Source: Jiangella mangrovi
Lineage (GTDB): Bacteria > Actinomycetota > Actinomycetes > Jiangellales > Jiangellaceae
Reading direction: 5' to 3'
Assembly (NCBI RefSeq): GCF_014204975.1
Contig: NZ_JACHMM010000001.1
Span: 4,960,001 to 5,024,000, forward strand
Length of the DNA: 64,000 nt
The translations under genes were made by a program, and so were the position numbers. Shown here piece by piece: positions 25,366-32,234 of this stretch; the first letter of the stretch is position 1; each line of letters starts with the position of its first letter. The notes under the pieces were generated by a model that ran no database searches, had not been told where the DNA came from, and saw nothing but the letters and a program-made list of their open reading frames with translations.

Positions 25366-27408
25366 TCAGGTGAAGATGAAGTGCCGGCCGTCGAGCGCCT
25401 CGGTCACCGCGACCTGGCTGATGACGTCGCCGTTCGCGACGGCCTCGGCGGTGGTCTTGAGGATGATCGGCTGGGTCGTGACCTGCGTCGTCGCGCCGGT
25501 GGCGACCAGGGCCACGGTCGGAGCGCCGGCCCCGGCGGTGTCGCACTCCAGCAGCTTGACGGTGTACTTCAGCTCGCCGCCGACGACGGGGACCGCGATG
25601 ACCACGAGCTGGACCTCCCAGCTGCCGGCCTGGCCGGGCGTCAGCGGCGCGGTCAGCACCACCGTCGTGCCGACATAGACGCGCAGGGTCTTCGCGTTGG
25701 CGTTGTTCGCGGTGGTGCCGGTGAAGGTCGAGCGCACCGCGTTGCCGATCCGGTGCAGGTTGTAGGCCGGCACCGCCTGGATCTGCAGGTTGTCCTCGCC
25801 CGTGCCGCCGTTGCCGACGGGGCCGGTGGTGAGCAGCGGCCGGAGCAGCTGGCCCTGGTTCTGGTAGACGGCGACGTTGGACGCGCCGGCGCGGACCGAC
25901 GTCGTGCCGGCGGGCGCGCGGTTGTTGGTCGCGAACCCGGTAGCGCCCGCGTTGGTGATGTCGATGAAGACGCCGTGGGTGTCGTTGACGACGGTGCCGG
26001 GGACGCGGATCAGCGTGTTGTCGCGGACCTCGACGTTCGTGTAGTTGTCGATCCGGCTGCAGCGCGTCGCCATGGCCCCCGGCGTCCGCGTCATGACCTT
26101 GTTGTCGCTGACCTCGAGGAAGTCCTTCGCCGTCGAGCTGCCGGCCTGCAGCCAGAAGATCTGCGGGTCGTCGATCGTGTTGCCGACGACCCGGTTGCGG
26201 TTGCCCTGCACGACGACGGAGCGCGAGAAGCCCTTGATGAGGCTGTCGCGGATCTCGCTGTCGTTGTCCTGCGGGATCGCGAAGAAGCCCATGGTCTGGG
26301 TCTCGGAGTACGCGTGCGGCGGCTCCGGGTTGTTCCGCTTGGCCAGGCGGCGGCCGCCGACGATGGTGCAGTTCTCGACGATCACACGCCCGAGCGGCCC
26401 CCACGTGTGCGAGACGCCGACCGAGTACCCCGTCGCGTCGATGTAGCTGCCGGACAGGCGCAGCGTGCCCTCGACTGAGCCGGCCCAGTCGATGCAGTTG
26501 AGGTTCTGCTCGCCGATGTCGGTCTCGGCCGGGTTCACCGACACGAAGTCCGCCCCCGGGTAGCAGTGGACGTCGCGGACGTCCCAGTTGCCGCCCTGGA
26601 ACTTCATGCAGCGCCGGGTCTGCCCGTTGTAGTAGAGGTGGCAGCTCTCGATGGTGCCGTGCATGGTCGGCACCGGACGCAGGTCGAGCAGGTGGAAGAA
26701 GTCGTTGTCCTCGCCCTCACCACCGGAGATGGTGACGTTGCGGATGGCGACCCGCTCACACTCGTACATCATCAGGTGGTTGACCTTGCCGGCCTGGTTG
26801 GCGTAGACGTCGTCCTTGCGCCCGACGAAGTCGCGGCCCACGTAGCCGTCGATGATCACCTCCTTGACCGTCTTGCACAGGATCCCGAGCGTGCCCAGCG
26901 ACGTGGAGTTGCCGACGAGATCGGTGAACCCCATGTTGATCATGGTCGTGTCGTACGCGCGGAACTCGCCGCCGTCGGAGCGCCAGCAGTCCTCGGGGAG
27001 GTTCTGCCCGTCGGCGTTCAGCCCGTACAGGCGGGTGTCGCAGTTGGTCGCGTGGAACCAGCGGCCGGCCGGGCCGACGGCGTGCAGGCTCGCGTCGGGC
27101 AGCAGCAGCGCGCCCGGCATGAACCGCACGTTGACGACCAGATCGGTCATGATCACCTGAGCGACGGTGTACGTGCCCGGCGGGACGACGACCTGCCGGC
27201 CGTCCGCCGCGGTGACGTCGGCCAGGAACGCGGCCGCGTTGGCGGCCCCCGTGGCGGCCGGGTCCATGGTGCTCTCGAACTCGCCCGCGGAGAAGAGCCT
27301 CCTGGGGCTGGGTCGCGCGGCGCCGGCCGCCGGCGCGGTCGCGACGACTCCGGCTGCGGCACCGGCCGTGGCGGCGGTGACCAGTGCGCGGCGGGTGAAG
27401 GTGCTCAT
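25366..27408 (-). CDS. Tat-exported right-handed beta-helix protein (pectate-lyase-like fold)
   Basis: A 680-residue protein with a twin-arginine signal, M-S-T-F-T-R-R-A-L-V, followed by an Ala-rich hydrophobic segment to about 33. The body shows repeats of short beta strands and N-x-T/I motifs (VAIRNVTISGGEGEDNDF, IESCHLYYNG, VIVENCTIVGG, VEVRDNTLIRV). This is the pattern of pectin-lyase-like parallel beta-helices (PF12708/PF13229). The start (ATG 27408) has GGGAGG at good distance. It is the first gene of an operon of three (beta-helix, beta-propeller, phosphotriesterase-family hydrolase) under the promoter and repeat at 27423-27488. Likely a polysaccharide-active or -binding protein; specificity is unknown. 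Confidence 0.85.
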   Translation of the reverse strand: MSTFTRRALVTAATAGAAAGVVATAPAAGAARPSPRRLFSAGEFESTMDPAATGAANAAAFLADVTAADGRQVVVPPGTYTVAQVIMTDLVVNVRFMPGALLLPDASLHAVGPAGRWFHATNCDTRLYGLNADGQNLPEDCWRSDGGEFRAYDTTMINMGFTDLVGNSTSLGTLGILCKTVKEVIIDGYVGRDFVGRKDDVYANQAGKVNHLMMYECERVAIRNVTISGGEGEDNDFFHLLDLRPVPTMHGTIESCHLYYNGQTRRCMKFQGGNWDVRDVHCYPGADFVSVNPAETDIGEQNLNCIDWAGSVEGTLRLSGSYIDATGYSVGVSHTWGPLGRVIVENCTIVGGRRLAKRNNPEPPHAYSETQTMGFFAIPQDNDSEIRDSLIKGFSRSVVVQGNRNRVVGNTIDDPQIFWLQAGSSTAKDFLEVSDNKVMTRTPGAMATRCSRIDNYTNVEVRDNTLIRVPGTVVNDTHGVFIDITNAGATGFATNNRAPAGTTSVRAGASNVAVYQNQGQLLRPLLTTGPVGNGGTGEDNLQIQAVPAYNLHRIGNAVRSTFTGTTANNANAKTLRVYVGTTVVLTAPLTPGQAGSWEVQLVVIAVPVVGGELKYTVKLLECDTAGAGAPTVALVATGATTQVTTQPIILKTTAEAVANGDVISQVAVTEALDGRHFIFT

Positions 27409-27422
27409 CGTGCCTCCCGGTT

Positions 27423-27438
27423 GTCTAGCGGTATAGAC
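27423..27438. promoter_or_regulatory. Putative GntR operator, site 2
   Basis: Perfect inverted repeat GTCTA-GCGGTA-TAGAC, followed by another TAGACA at 27443. It sits just downstream of the predicted start of the beta-helix operon and is the counterpart of site 1 at 21373. Confidence 0.6.
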
Positions 27439-27458
27439 AGATAGACACTTGTGGCGGC

Positions 27459-27488
27459 ACCCTAGCGGCCTGTCTGGATTTCGGTCAA
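27459..27488 (-). promoter_or_regulatory. Predicted promoter of the beta-helix operon
   Basis: On the minus strand TTGACC (27488-27483), 18-base spacer, TAGGGT (27464-27459). The inverted repeat at 27423-27438 lies about 15-30 bases after the expected start. Confidence 0.5.
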
Positions 27489-27553
27489 TGCCGGATTTCG
27501 CCCCGTGATCACCGGGGCTGCGCGGCGGGATCGACGAGGGGTCGACGACGGGG

Positions 27554-28132
27554 TCAGCGTGCGGCGAGGACGGCCTCGACCGCGCGGACGACGACGGCCC
27601 GGCGGCGCTCGCTGCCGATGGCGTCGACGGCGGTGTCGAACTCGGGGGTGTTCGAGCTCCAGAAGCCGGACAGGTGCAGCACCAGGCCGAGCAGCTCGAC
27701 CGGGGTGAACGTCGACGGCAGCGCGCCCGCGGCCTGGGCGTCGGCGATGGCCTTCACCTTCGCCGCGTTGCTCTCGAGCACGATCTCGAGCGGCCGTGCA
27801 CCGGCGCGTTCCAGCCGGTACCAGGTGGCCAGCCGCTGCACCCAGGGCCGCTCCTCGTAGGAGTCGAACAGCCGCCCGGCGTACTCCGGCAGGGCGCCGG
27901 CGTCGACCGGGACGGCGTCGAGCGTCGCCCGGCACAGGTCGTCGAAGACGGCGTCGAACAGGCCGTCCTTGCTGCCGAAGTAGTGGTAGATCTGCGCCTT
28001 GTTGCTGGCCGCGGCGGCCGCGATGCGGTCAACCCGCGCCCCAGCGATGCCCACGGCCGCGAACTCGTCGCGCGCGGCGTCGAGCAGCCGGCGGCGGGTC
28101 GCCTCGGCATCGCGGGGCATCGGGGACGTCAC
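27554..28132 (-). CDS. TetR-family transcriptional regulator
   Basis: A 192-residue repressor with the classical N-terminal helix-turn-helix: RRRLLDAARDEFAAVGIAGARVDRIA, then NKAQIYHYFGSKDGLF. The C-terminal domain is TetR-like with no ligand hint. It diverges from the SDR at 28222; the shared spacer holds two repeats of the GTTAG/CTAAC type, probable operators. The GTG at 28132 is supported by TAAGCT seven bases before it on the minus strand, a -10-like signal fitting a leaderless mRNA; an in-frame ATG at 28120 is an alternative. Confidence 0.88.
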   Translation of the reverse strand: MTSPMPRDAEATRRRLLDAARDEFAAVGIAGARVDRIAAAAASNKAQIYHYFGSKDGLFDAVFDDLCRATLDAVPVDAGALPEYAGRLFDSYEERPWVQRLATWYRLERAGARPLEIVLESNAAKVKAIADAQAAGALPSTFTPVELLGLVLHLSGFWSSNTPEFDTAVDAIGSERRRAVVVRAVEAVLAAR

Positions 28133-28192
28133 GTGACCGAGCTTACCAACGAGTTAGTTGACAAACCGGGAACCGCGCGGTCCACTGGTATC

Positions 28193-28208
28193 AACTAATC
28201 AGTTAGTT
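28193..28208. promoter_or_regulatory. Putative TetR operator
   Basis: Inverted repeat AACTAA-TCAG-TTAGTT between the divergent TetR and SDR genes; a related sequence CAACGAGTTAGTTG lies at 28147-28160. Two related sites between regulator and target are usual for this family. Confidence 0.5.
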
Positions 28209-28221
28209 AGGAGTTGGAGCC

Positions 28222-29091
28222 ATGTCCACGTTCCTCGTCACCGGCGCCTCCCGCGGGCTCGGCCGCGCCGTCGTCGTCGCCGCACTCGCCGCCGGCCACC
28301 AGGTGGTCGCCGGGGTCCGCGATCCGCACGCCCTCGACGACCTCCTCGGCAGTGCCGACGGCCGGCTCGTCGTCGTCCCGCTCGACGTCACCGACCCGGC
28401 CGCCGCGGAACGGGCCGTTCACACCGTCGTCGATGAGTTCGGGCGGCTGGACGTGCTGGTGAACAACGCCGGCTACGCGAACCTCGGCAGCATCGAGGAC
28501 ACCGATCCGGCGGACTTCCGCGCGCAGGTCGAGACGAACCTGTTCGGCGTCGTCAACGTCACCCGGGCGGCGCTGCCGGTGCTGCGCGAGCAGCGCGGCG
28601 GGCACATCGTGCAGGTGTCGTCGGTCGGCGGGCGCATGGCGTCGGCCGGGCTCGCGGCGTACCAGACCGCGAAATGGGCGGTCGGCGGCTTCTCGTCGGT
28701 GCTGGCCGCGGAGGTCGAGCCGCTCGGCATCAGGGTGAGCGTCCTCGAGCCCGGCGGCATGCGCACCGACTGGGCCGGCTCGTCGATGCGGGTCGATCCC
28801 GTCCGCCCGGAGTACGCCGAGACGGTCGGCGCCAACGCGGCGCGGATGGGCGAGGCGGCCCTCACCCAGGCCAGCGACCCGGCCAAGGTGGCCGAGCTGG
28901 TGCTCCGCGTGGTCGCCATGGACGAGCCGCCGCTGCGGTTGCTCGTCGGGCCGGACGCCTACCTCTACGGCACCGCCGTCGGCCGGGCACTGCTGGCGGC
29001 CGACGAGCAGAATCGTGAGCTCAGCGAGTCGACCGTCGCCGACGACGCGACCGCCGAGCAGCTCGATCCGCTGGGTGCCGCACAGCGGTAG
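28222..29091 (+). CDS. Short-chain dehydrogenase/reductase (TetR-controlled)
   Basis: A 289-residue classical SDR: cofactor motif T-G-A-S-R-G-L-G-R (7-15), D-V-T-D-P at 57-61, LVNNAGYA near 85, catalytic Ser in VSSVGGRMAS and Tyr/Lys in A-Y-Q-T-A-K-W, and the late EPGGMRTDW block. The length and sequence class resemble the 'oxidoreductase, SDR family' proteins that are often paired with TetR regulators in actinomycetes. ATG 28222 has a GGAG ribosome site. Probably induced by the substrate through the divergent TetR protein. Substrate unknown. Confidence 0.9.
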   Translation: MSTFLVTGASRGLGRAVVVAALAAGHQVVAGVRDPHALDDLLGSADGRLVVVPLDVTDPAAAERAVHTVVDEFGRLDVLVNNAGYANLGSIEDTDPADFRAQVETNLFGVVNVTRAALPVLREQRGGHIVQVSSVGGRMASAGLAAYQTAKWAVGGFSSVLAAEVEPLGIRVSVLEPGGMRTDWAGSSMRVDPVRPEYAETVGANAARMGEAALTQASDPAKVAELVLRVVAMDEPPLRLLVGPDAYLYGTAVGRALLAADEQNRELSESTVADDATAEQLDPLGAAQR

Positions 29092-29099
29092 TACCGAGT

Positions 29100-29115
29100 T
29101 ATACCCGGAGGTATA
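29100..29115. promoter_or_regulatory. Putative antitoxin operator overlapping the MazEF promoter
   Basis: TATACC-CGGA-GGTATA, perfect 6-base arms, 9 bases after the SDR stop. The -10 candidate TATACT (29112-29117) overlaps it, and the antitoxin ATG is 6 bases further, so the transcript would be leaderless and the site autoregulatory. Confidence 0.55.
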
Positions 29116-29123
29116 CTCGGGGG

Positions 29124-29378
29124 ATGAAGACCGCGATCTCGCTGCCCGACGAGACGTTCGAGCGCGCCACGCAACGTGCGGCCGAACTCGGCATGAGCCG
29201 CTCGGAGTTCTTCGCGCGCGCCGCCGAGCAGTACCTCCGCCACCTCGACGACGCCTCGCTGACGGCACAGATCGACGCGATCCTCGACCGCACCGGCGAC
29301 GACGACTCCGCCTCGGCGGCCGTCGCCGCCGGTCGCGGCACGCTCGCCGCCACCACCTGGGACGAGCCCGACTGGTGA
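29124..29378 (+). CDS. Ribbon-helix-helix antitoxin (MazE-like)
   Basis: An 84-residue protein that starts with the RHH strand and helices K-T-A-I-S-L-P-D-E-T-F-E-R-A and S-R-S-E-F-F-A-R-A-A-E-Q-Y-L, as in CopG/MazE-type antitoxins of actinomycetes. The acidic C-terminal tail (from about 55, D-R-T-G-D-D-D, ending W-D-E-P-D-W) is where the toxin would be bound. It overlaps the toxin start as GTGA. The palindrome at 29100 is the likely DNA target of the complex. No ribosome site is needed if translation is leaderless. Confidence 0.88.
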   Translation: MKTAISLPDETFERATQRAAELGMSRSEFFARAAEQYLRHLDDASLTAQIDAILDRTGDDDSASAAVAAGRGTLAATTWDEPDW

Positions 29379-29716
29379 TCCACCGGGGCGACCTCTACTG
29401 GGTCGACCTCGGACCGGCCCGCGGCAGCCGTCCCGCCAAACGGCGCCCGGTGCTGATCGTCCAGGCCGACCCCTACAACGCCAGCCGCCTCGGCACCGCC
29501 CTCGCCGCCGTCGTCACCTCGAACACCGCGCGGGCCGAGCTCCCCGGCAACGTCTTCCTCCCGGCCTCGGCGACCGGCCTCCCCCGCGACTCCGTCGTCA
29601 CCGTCGCCGCCCTGGTCACCGTCGACAAGCGCGACCTGCGCGAGCGGGCCGGCCAGGTCCCTCCGCACCTCATGCTCGCCGTCGACGACGGCCTCCATCG
29701 CGTCCTCGGCCTCTGA
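29375..29716 (+). CDS. MazF/PemK-family endoribonuclease toxin
   Basis: A 113-residue toxin. It begins V-I-H-R-G-D-L-Y-W-V-D-L, continues with R-P-V-L-I-V-Q-A-D-P-Y-N and ends with an LR-type helix. It has the conserved G-D-x-x-x-V/L and R-P motif, a T-S-N strand, and S-V-V-T-V-A-A-L-V-T-V-D-K near the end, typical of PemK/MazF. The substrate would be mRNA, cut at short motifs that cannot be predicted from sequence. GTG start overlaps the antitoxin stop. Stability-module or stress roles are both possible; the pair is chromosomal and has no neighbouring mobile gene. Confidence 0.9.
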   Translation: MIHRGDLYWVDLGPARGSRPAKRRPVLIVQADPYNASRLGTALAAVVTSNTARAELPGNVFLPASATGLPRDSVVTVAALVTVDKRDLRERAGQVPPHLMLAVDDGLHRVLGL

Positions 29717-29721
29717 GCAAG

Positions 29722-29774
29722 GAACTACCTCAACTACCTAATCTGAGCCGCGTTTTGGGTAGTTCAGGTCGTTC
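29722..29774 (+). terminator. Probable terminator of the MazEF operon
   Basis: Inverted repeat with 18-base arms (29722-29739 and 29757-29774), 15 of 18 pairing, around a 17-base loop containing TTTT. It lies 5 bases after the toxin stop codon. Confidence 0.5.
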
Positions 29775-29817
29775 ACCGCCACGGGCTTCGCCCACGCGCG
29801 GATCCATTTCTCGCCCG

Positions 29818-29856
29818 TGTAGACAATGACGCCAACAGTTGGCGTCAGCGTCTACA
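29818..29856. repeat. 39-base near-perfect palindrome
   Basis: Arms TGTAGAC-AA-TGACGCCAAC and its complement GTTGGCGTCA-GC-GTCTACA around one central base; only the two 2-base steps fail to match. It lies between the MazF gene and the lipoprotein at 29922. It could be a regulatory site or a terminator; no T-run follows. Confidence 0.7.
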
Positions 29857-29921
29857 TGCTCGCGCTGCATCTACCGGCCCGTCGCATTCTTTCCGAAAGG
29901 CGTCGAACTAGACTCGCCGGC

Positions 29922-30386
29922 ATGACGGCGAGGACGTCCGTCGCGGCCACCGCAGCGGCAGCGCTGCTCGCGGCCGGCTGCTCGACGCCCGAGCACGGGG
30001 CGGGCCACCCGCCGGCCGCGACCTCGCCCGCGCCGACGCTGTCGCCGGGCGTCCCCGACTCCGCCGAGCTGTCCGAGCCCGTGGTCGCCCGCGGCCGGGT
30101 CCTGCGCGCCGACGGCACGGGCGTGGCCGACGCGCTGGTGACGCTCGAGTCCACGTCGTCCAGCGGCGAACCGTCCCACCCCGTCGCCGTCACCAGGTCG
30201 GGTGTGGACGGGAGCTACGAGCTGCGCATTCCCGCAGAACTGCGCGACGCCCTGCTCACGAACGACGACGGGCTCGTCGAGTTCGCCGTCGCCGCAGAGT
30301 CCCCCGACGGCAACGCCCGTAGCGACCCGTGGACCGCGCCGGCCGAGCCCACCCACCCTCAGACCATCGACCTCGAGGTCCCGTGA
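29922..30386 (+). CDS. Putative lipoprotein with a carboxypeptidase-regulatory-like beta domain
   Basis: A 154-residue protein. The signal ends in the lipobox L-L-A-A-G-C (about 13-18) and is followed by a Pro/Ala/Thr-rich linker of 35 residues. Then comes a single Ig-like domain with the motif R-G-R-V-L-R-A-D-G-T-G-V-A-D-A-L-V-T-L (CarboxypepD_reg/peptidase M14NE-like pattern), ending G-S-Y-E-L-R-I-P. It would sit on the outer face of the membrane. The ATG at 29922 is 7 bases after TAGACT (29909-29914), suggesting a leaderless transcript; earlier in-frame starts would put the palindrome inside the gene. Function unknown. Confidence 0.75.
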   Translation: MTARTSVAATAAAALLAAGCSTPEHGAGHPPAATSPAPTLSPGVPDSAELSEPVVARGRVLRADGTGVADALVTLESTSSSGEPSHPVAVTRSGVDGSYELRIPAELRDALLTNDDGLVEFAVAAESPDGNARSDPWTAPAEPTHPQTIDLEVP

Positions 30387-30433
30387 TCATCAAGGATTGA
30401 CCACACCATAGGGGGTCGAATCCTTGATGATCA
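30384..30433 (+). terminator. Perfect 15-base-arm hairpin starting at the lipoprotein stop
   Basis: TGATCATCAAGGATT (30384-30398) and its exact complement (30419-30433), with a further 4-base GACC/GGTC pair inside and a 20-base interior. Its first 3 bases are the lipoprotein stop codon. Probable terminator; it lacks a T-run. Confidence 0.65.
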
Positions 30434-30461
30434 TGGGTGGCGGGCGGAACCGGCGCGATGG

Positions 30462-30487
30462 TGTCGGGAATCGGGGCTCCCGTTCGA
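30462..30487 (+). promoter_or_regulatory. Candidate ECF-type promoter for the YCII gene
   Basis: TGTCGG at 30462-30467, 17-base spacer, CGA at 30485-30487, about 50 bases before the YCII gene. This is close to the TGTCGA / CGA pattern that I recall for ECF42 sigma factors, so it may be autoregulated by the sigma factor at 30969. Confidence 0.45.
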
Positions 30488-30539
30488 CGACAGGGCGAGA
30501 GAATGACGGCGCCCGCCGTCGAACCGAGAGGAGCCAATC

Positions 30540-30929
30540 ATGCGGTTCGTGTCGTTCATCCGGTCGGATGAGCCGAATCCGGCCGGGCCGCCGCCACCGG
30601 AGCTGTTCCAGGCGGTCGGCGACCTCGCGCAGGAGATGAGCGTGTCCGGATCGCTCGTCGACATGGGCGGGCTGCTGCCCAGCTCGGCCGGGGCGATCGT
30701 GTCGTTGGTCGATGGGCGGATCAGTGCGGTCGACGGGCCGTTCGCGGAGGCCAAGGAGCTGATCGGCGGGTTCGCGATGCTCGACGTGCGGTCCCGGGAG
30801 GAGGCGGTCGAGCTGGCCCGGCGGATGCTCCGGCTGCACCAGCAGCACTGGCCCGGCTGGGCCGGGTCGATCGAGCTGCGCCAGGTCGAGGACGCCGACC
30901 ACCCGCACCCGGACCTGCCGAGAACCTAG
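30540..30929 (+). CDS. YCII-related (DGPF-domain) protein
   Basis: A 129-residue protein with the family hallmark D-G-P-F-A-E-A-K-E (about 62-70) and the start M-R-F-V-S-F-I-R, as in the DGPF subgroup of YCII proteins. In many actinomycetes these genes precede ECF42 sigma-factor genes, as here, and the pair is thought to be functionally linked, though the activity of the DGPF protein is unresolved. The ATG has GAGAGGAG at good distance. The gap to the sigma-factor start is 39 bases, so they probably form one transcription unit. Confidence 0.88.
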   Translation: MRFVSFIRSDEPNPAGPPPPELFQAVGDLAQEMSVSGSLVDMGGLLPSSAGAIVSLVDGRISAVDGPFAEAKELIGGFAMLDVRSREEAVELARRMLRLHQQHWPGWAGSIELRQVEDADHPHPDLPRT

Positions 30930-30968
30930 CGGTTTGCCCCGCCCGCGGCCGGGTGGTCGAATCGACGG

Positions 30969-32234
30969 GTGACCGAGGAGACCACCCGCGCCGCCGTCGA
31001 GGCCGTCTGGCGGCTGGAGTCGACGCGGCTGGTCGCCGGGCTGGTGCGCATCGTGCGCGATGTCGGTCTGGCCGAGGACCTCGCCCAGGACGCCCTGGTC
31101 GCGGCCCTCGACACCTGGCCGCGCGCGGGGATCCCGGACCGGCCGGCGGCCTGGCTCATGACCATCGCCAAGCGCCGGGCCGTCGACCTCTACCGCCGGC
31201 ACGAGCGGCGCGACGTCCTCTACGAAGCCATCGCGCGCGACCGGGGCGCCGACGTCGTCGAGCCGGACTTCGCGGCCGCCGTCGACCACGTCGAGGACGA
31301 CGTGCTGCGGCTGATGTTCGTCTGCTGCCACCCGTCGCTGACGGCGGAGGCGCGGACGACGCTGACGCTGAAGCTGGTCGGCGGGCTGAGCAGCCGCGAG
31401 ATCGCCCGTGCCTACCTGACGTCGGAGGCGACGATCACGCAGCGGGTCGTCCGGGCGAAGCGGACGCTGGCCGAGGCCGGCGCCGCGCTGGACGAGCCGG
31501 TCGGCGCCGAGCGGGCGGCCCGGCTGGCGGCGGTCCTCGGAGTCGTGTACCTGCTGTTCAACGAGGGCTACTCGGCCACCGAGGGCAGCGACTGGACCCG
31601 GCCCGACCTGTGCGCCGAGGCGGTCCGGCTGGGCCGCATCCTCACGACGCTGGTGCCGGACGAGCCCGAGGTGCACGGCCTGTCCGCCCTCATGGAGCTG
31701 CAGTCGTCGCGGCTGCGGGCGCGGGTGGGGCCCGACGGCGAGCCCGTGCTGCTGGCCGACCAGGACCGCACCCGCTGGGACCACGCCCGCATCCGCCGCG
31801 GACTGGACGCCCTCGACCGCTCGGCCCAGCTGACGCGGCAGCCCGGTCCTTACGCCCTGCAGGCCGCCATCGCCGCCTGCCACGCCCGCGCGGCCCGGCC
31901 CGAGGACACCGACTGGGCCGCCGTCGCCGACCTGTACGAGCGGCTCGGCCGGCTCGGCGGCACCGCGGTCACGGAGCTGAACCGCGCCGTCGCACTGGGC
32001 ATGGCGTACGGGCCGGCGGCCGGGCTCACGCTCGTCGACCAGATCGCCGGCGAGCCCGCACTGAAGGGCTACCACCTGCTGCCGAGTGTCCGCGGCGACC
32101 TGCTGGAACGGCTCGGCCGGCCGGACGAGGCACGCGCGGAGTTCGAGCGCGCGGCAGAGCTCACCCGCAACGACCGCGAGCGCCGCCTGCTGCTCGAGCG
32201 CGCGGCCGCCCTCAGCCGCCTGCCACGCGGCTGA
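30969..32234 (+). CDS. ECF RNA polymerase sigma factor (ECF42-like)
   Basis: A 421-residue sigma factor, much longer than ordinary ECF proteins. Region 2 (R-I-V-R-D-V-G-L-A-E-D-L-A-Q-D-A-L at about 28-44, then the R-R-A-V-D-L-Y-R-R segment) and region 4 (LTLKLVGGLSSREIARAYL in part, then T-Q-R-V-V-R-A-K) are followed by a long helical C-terminal half with TPR-like repeats (to about 420). That layout plus the adjacent DGPF gene defines the ECF42 type, which has no anti-sigma partner. The GTG start lies 39 bases after the YCII stop. Its 3' end overlaps the convergent kinase gene by 23 bases. The target genes and inducing signal are not visible. Confidence 0.88.
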   Translation: MTEETTRAAVEAVWRLESTRLVAGLVRIVRDVGLAEDLAQDALVAALDTWPRAGIPDRPAAWLMTIAKRRAVDLYRRHERRDVLYEAIARDRGADVVEPDFAAAVDHVEDDVLRLMFVCCHPSLTAEARTTLTLKLVGGLSSREIARAYLTSEATITQRVVRAKRTLAEAGAALDEPVGAERAARLAAVLGVVYLLFNEGYSATEGSDWTRPDLCAEAVRLGRILTTLVPDEPEVHGLSALMELQSSRLRARVGPDGEPVLLADQDRTRWDHARIRRGLDALDRSAQLTRQPGPYALQAAIAACHARAARPEDTDWAAVADLYERLGRLGGTAVTELNRAVALGMAYGPAAGLTLVDQIAGEPALKGYHLLPSVRGDLLERLGRPDEARAEFERAAELTRNDRERRLLLERAAALSRLPRG

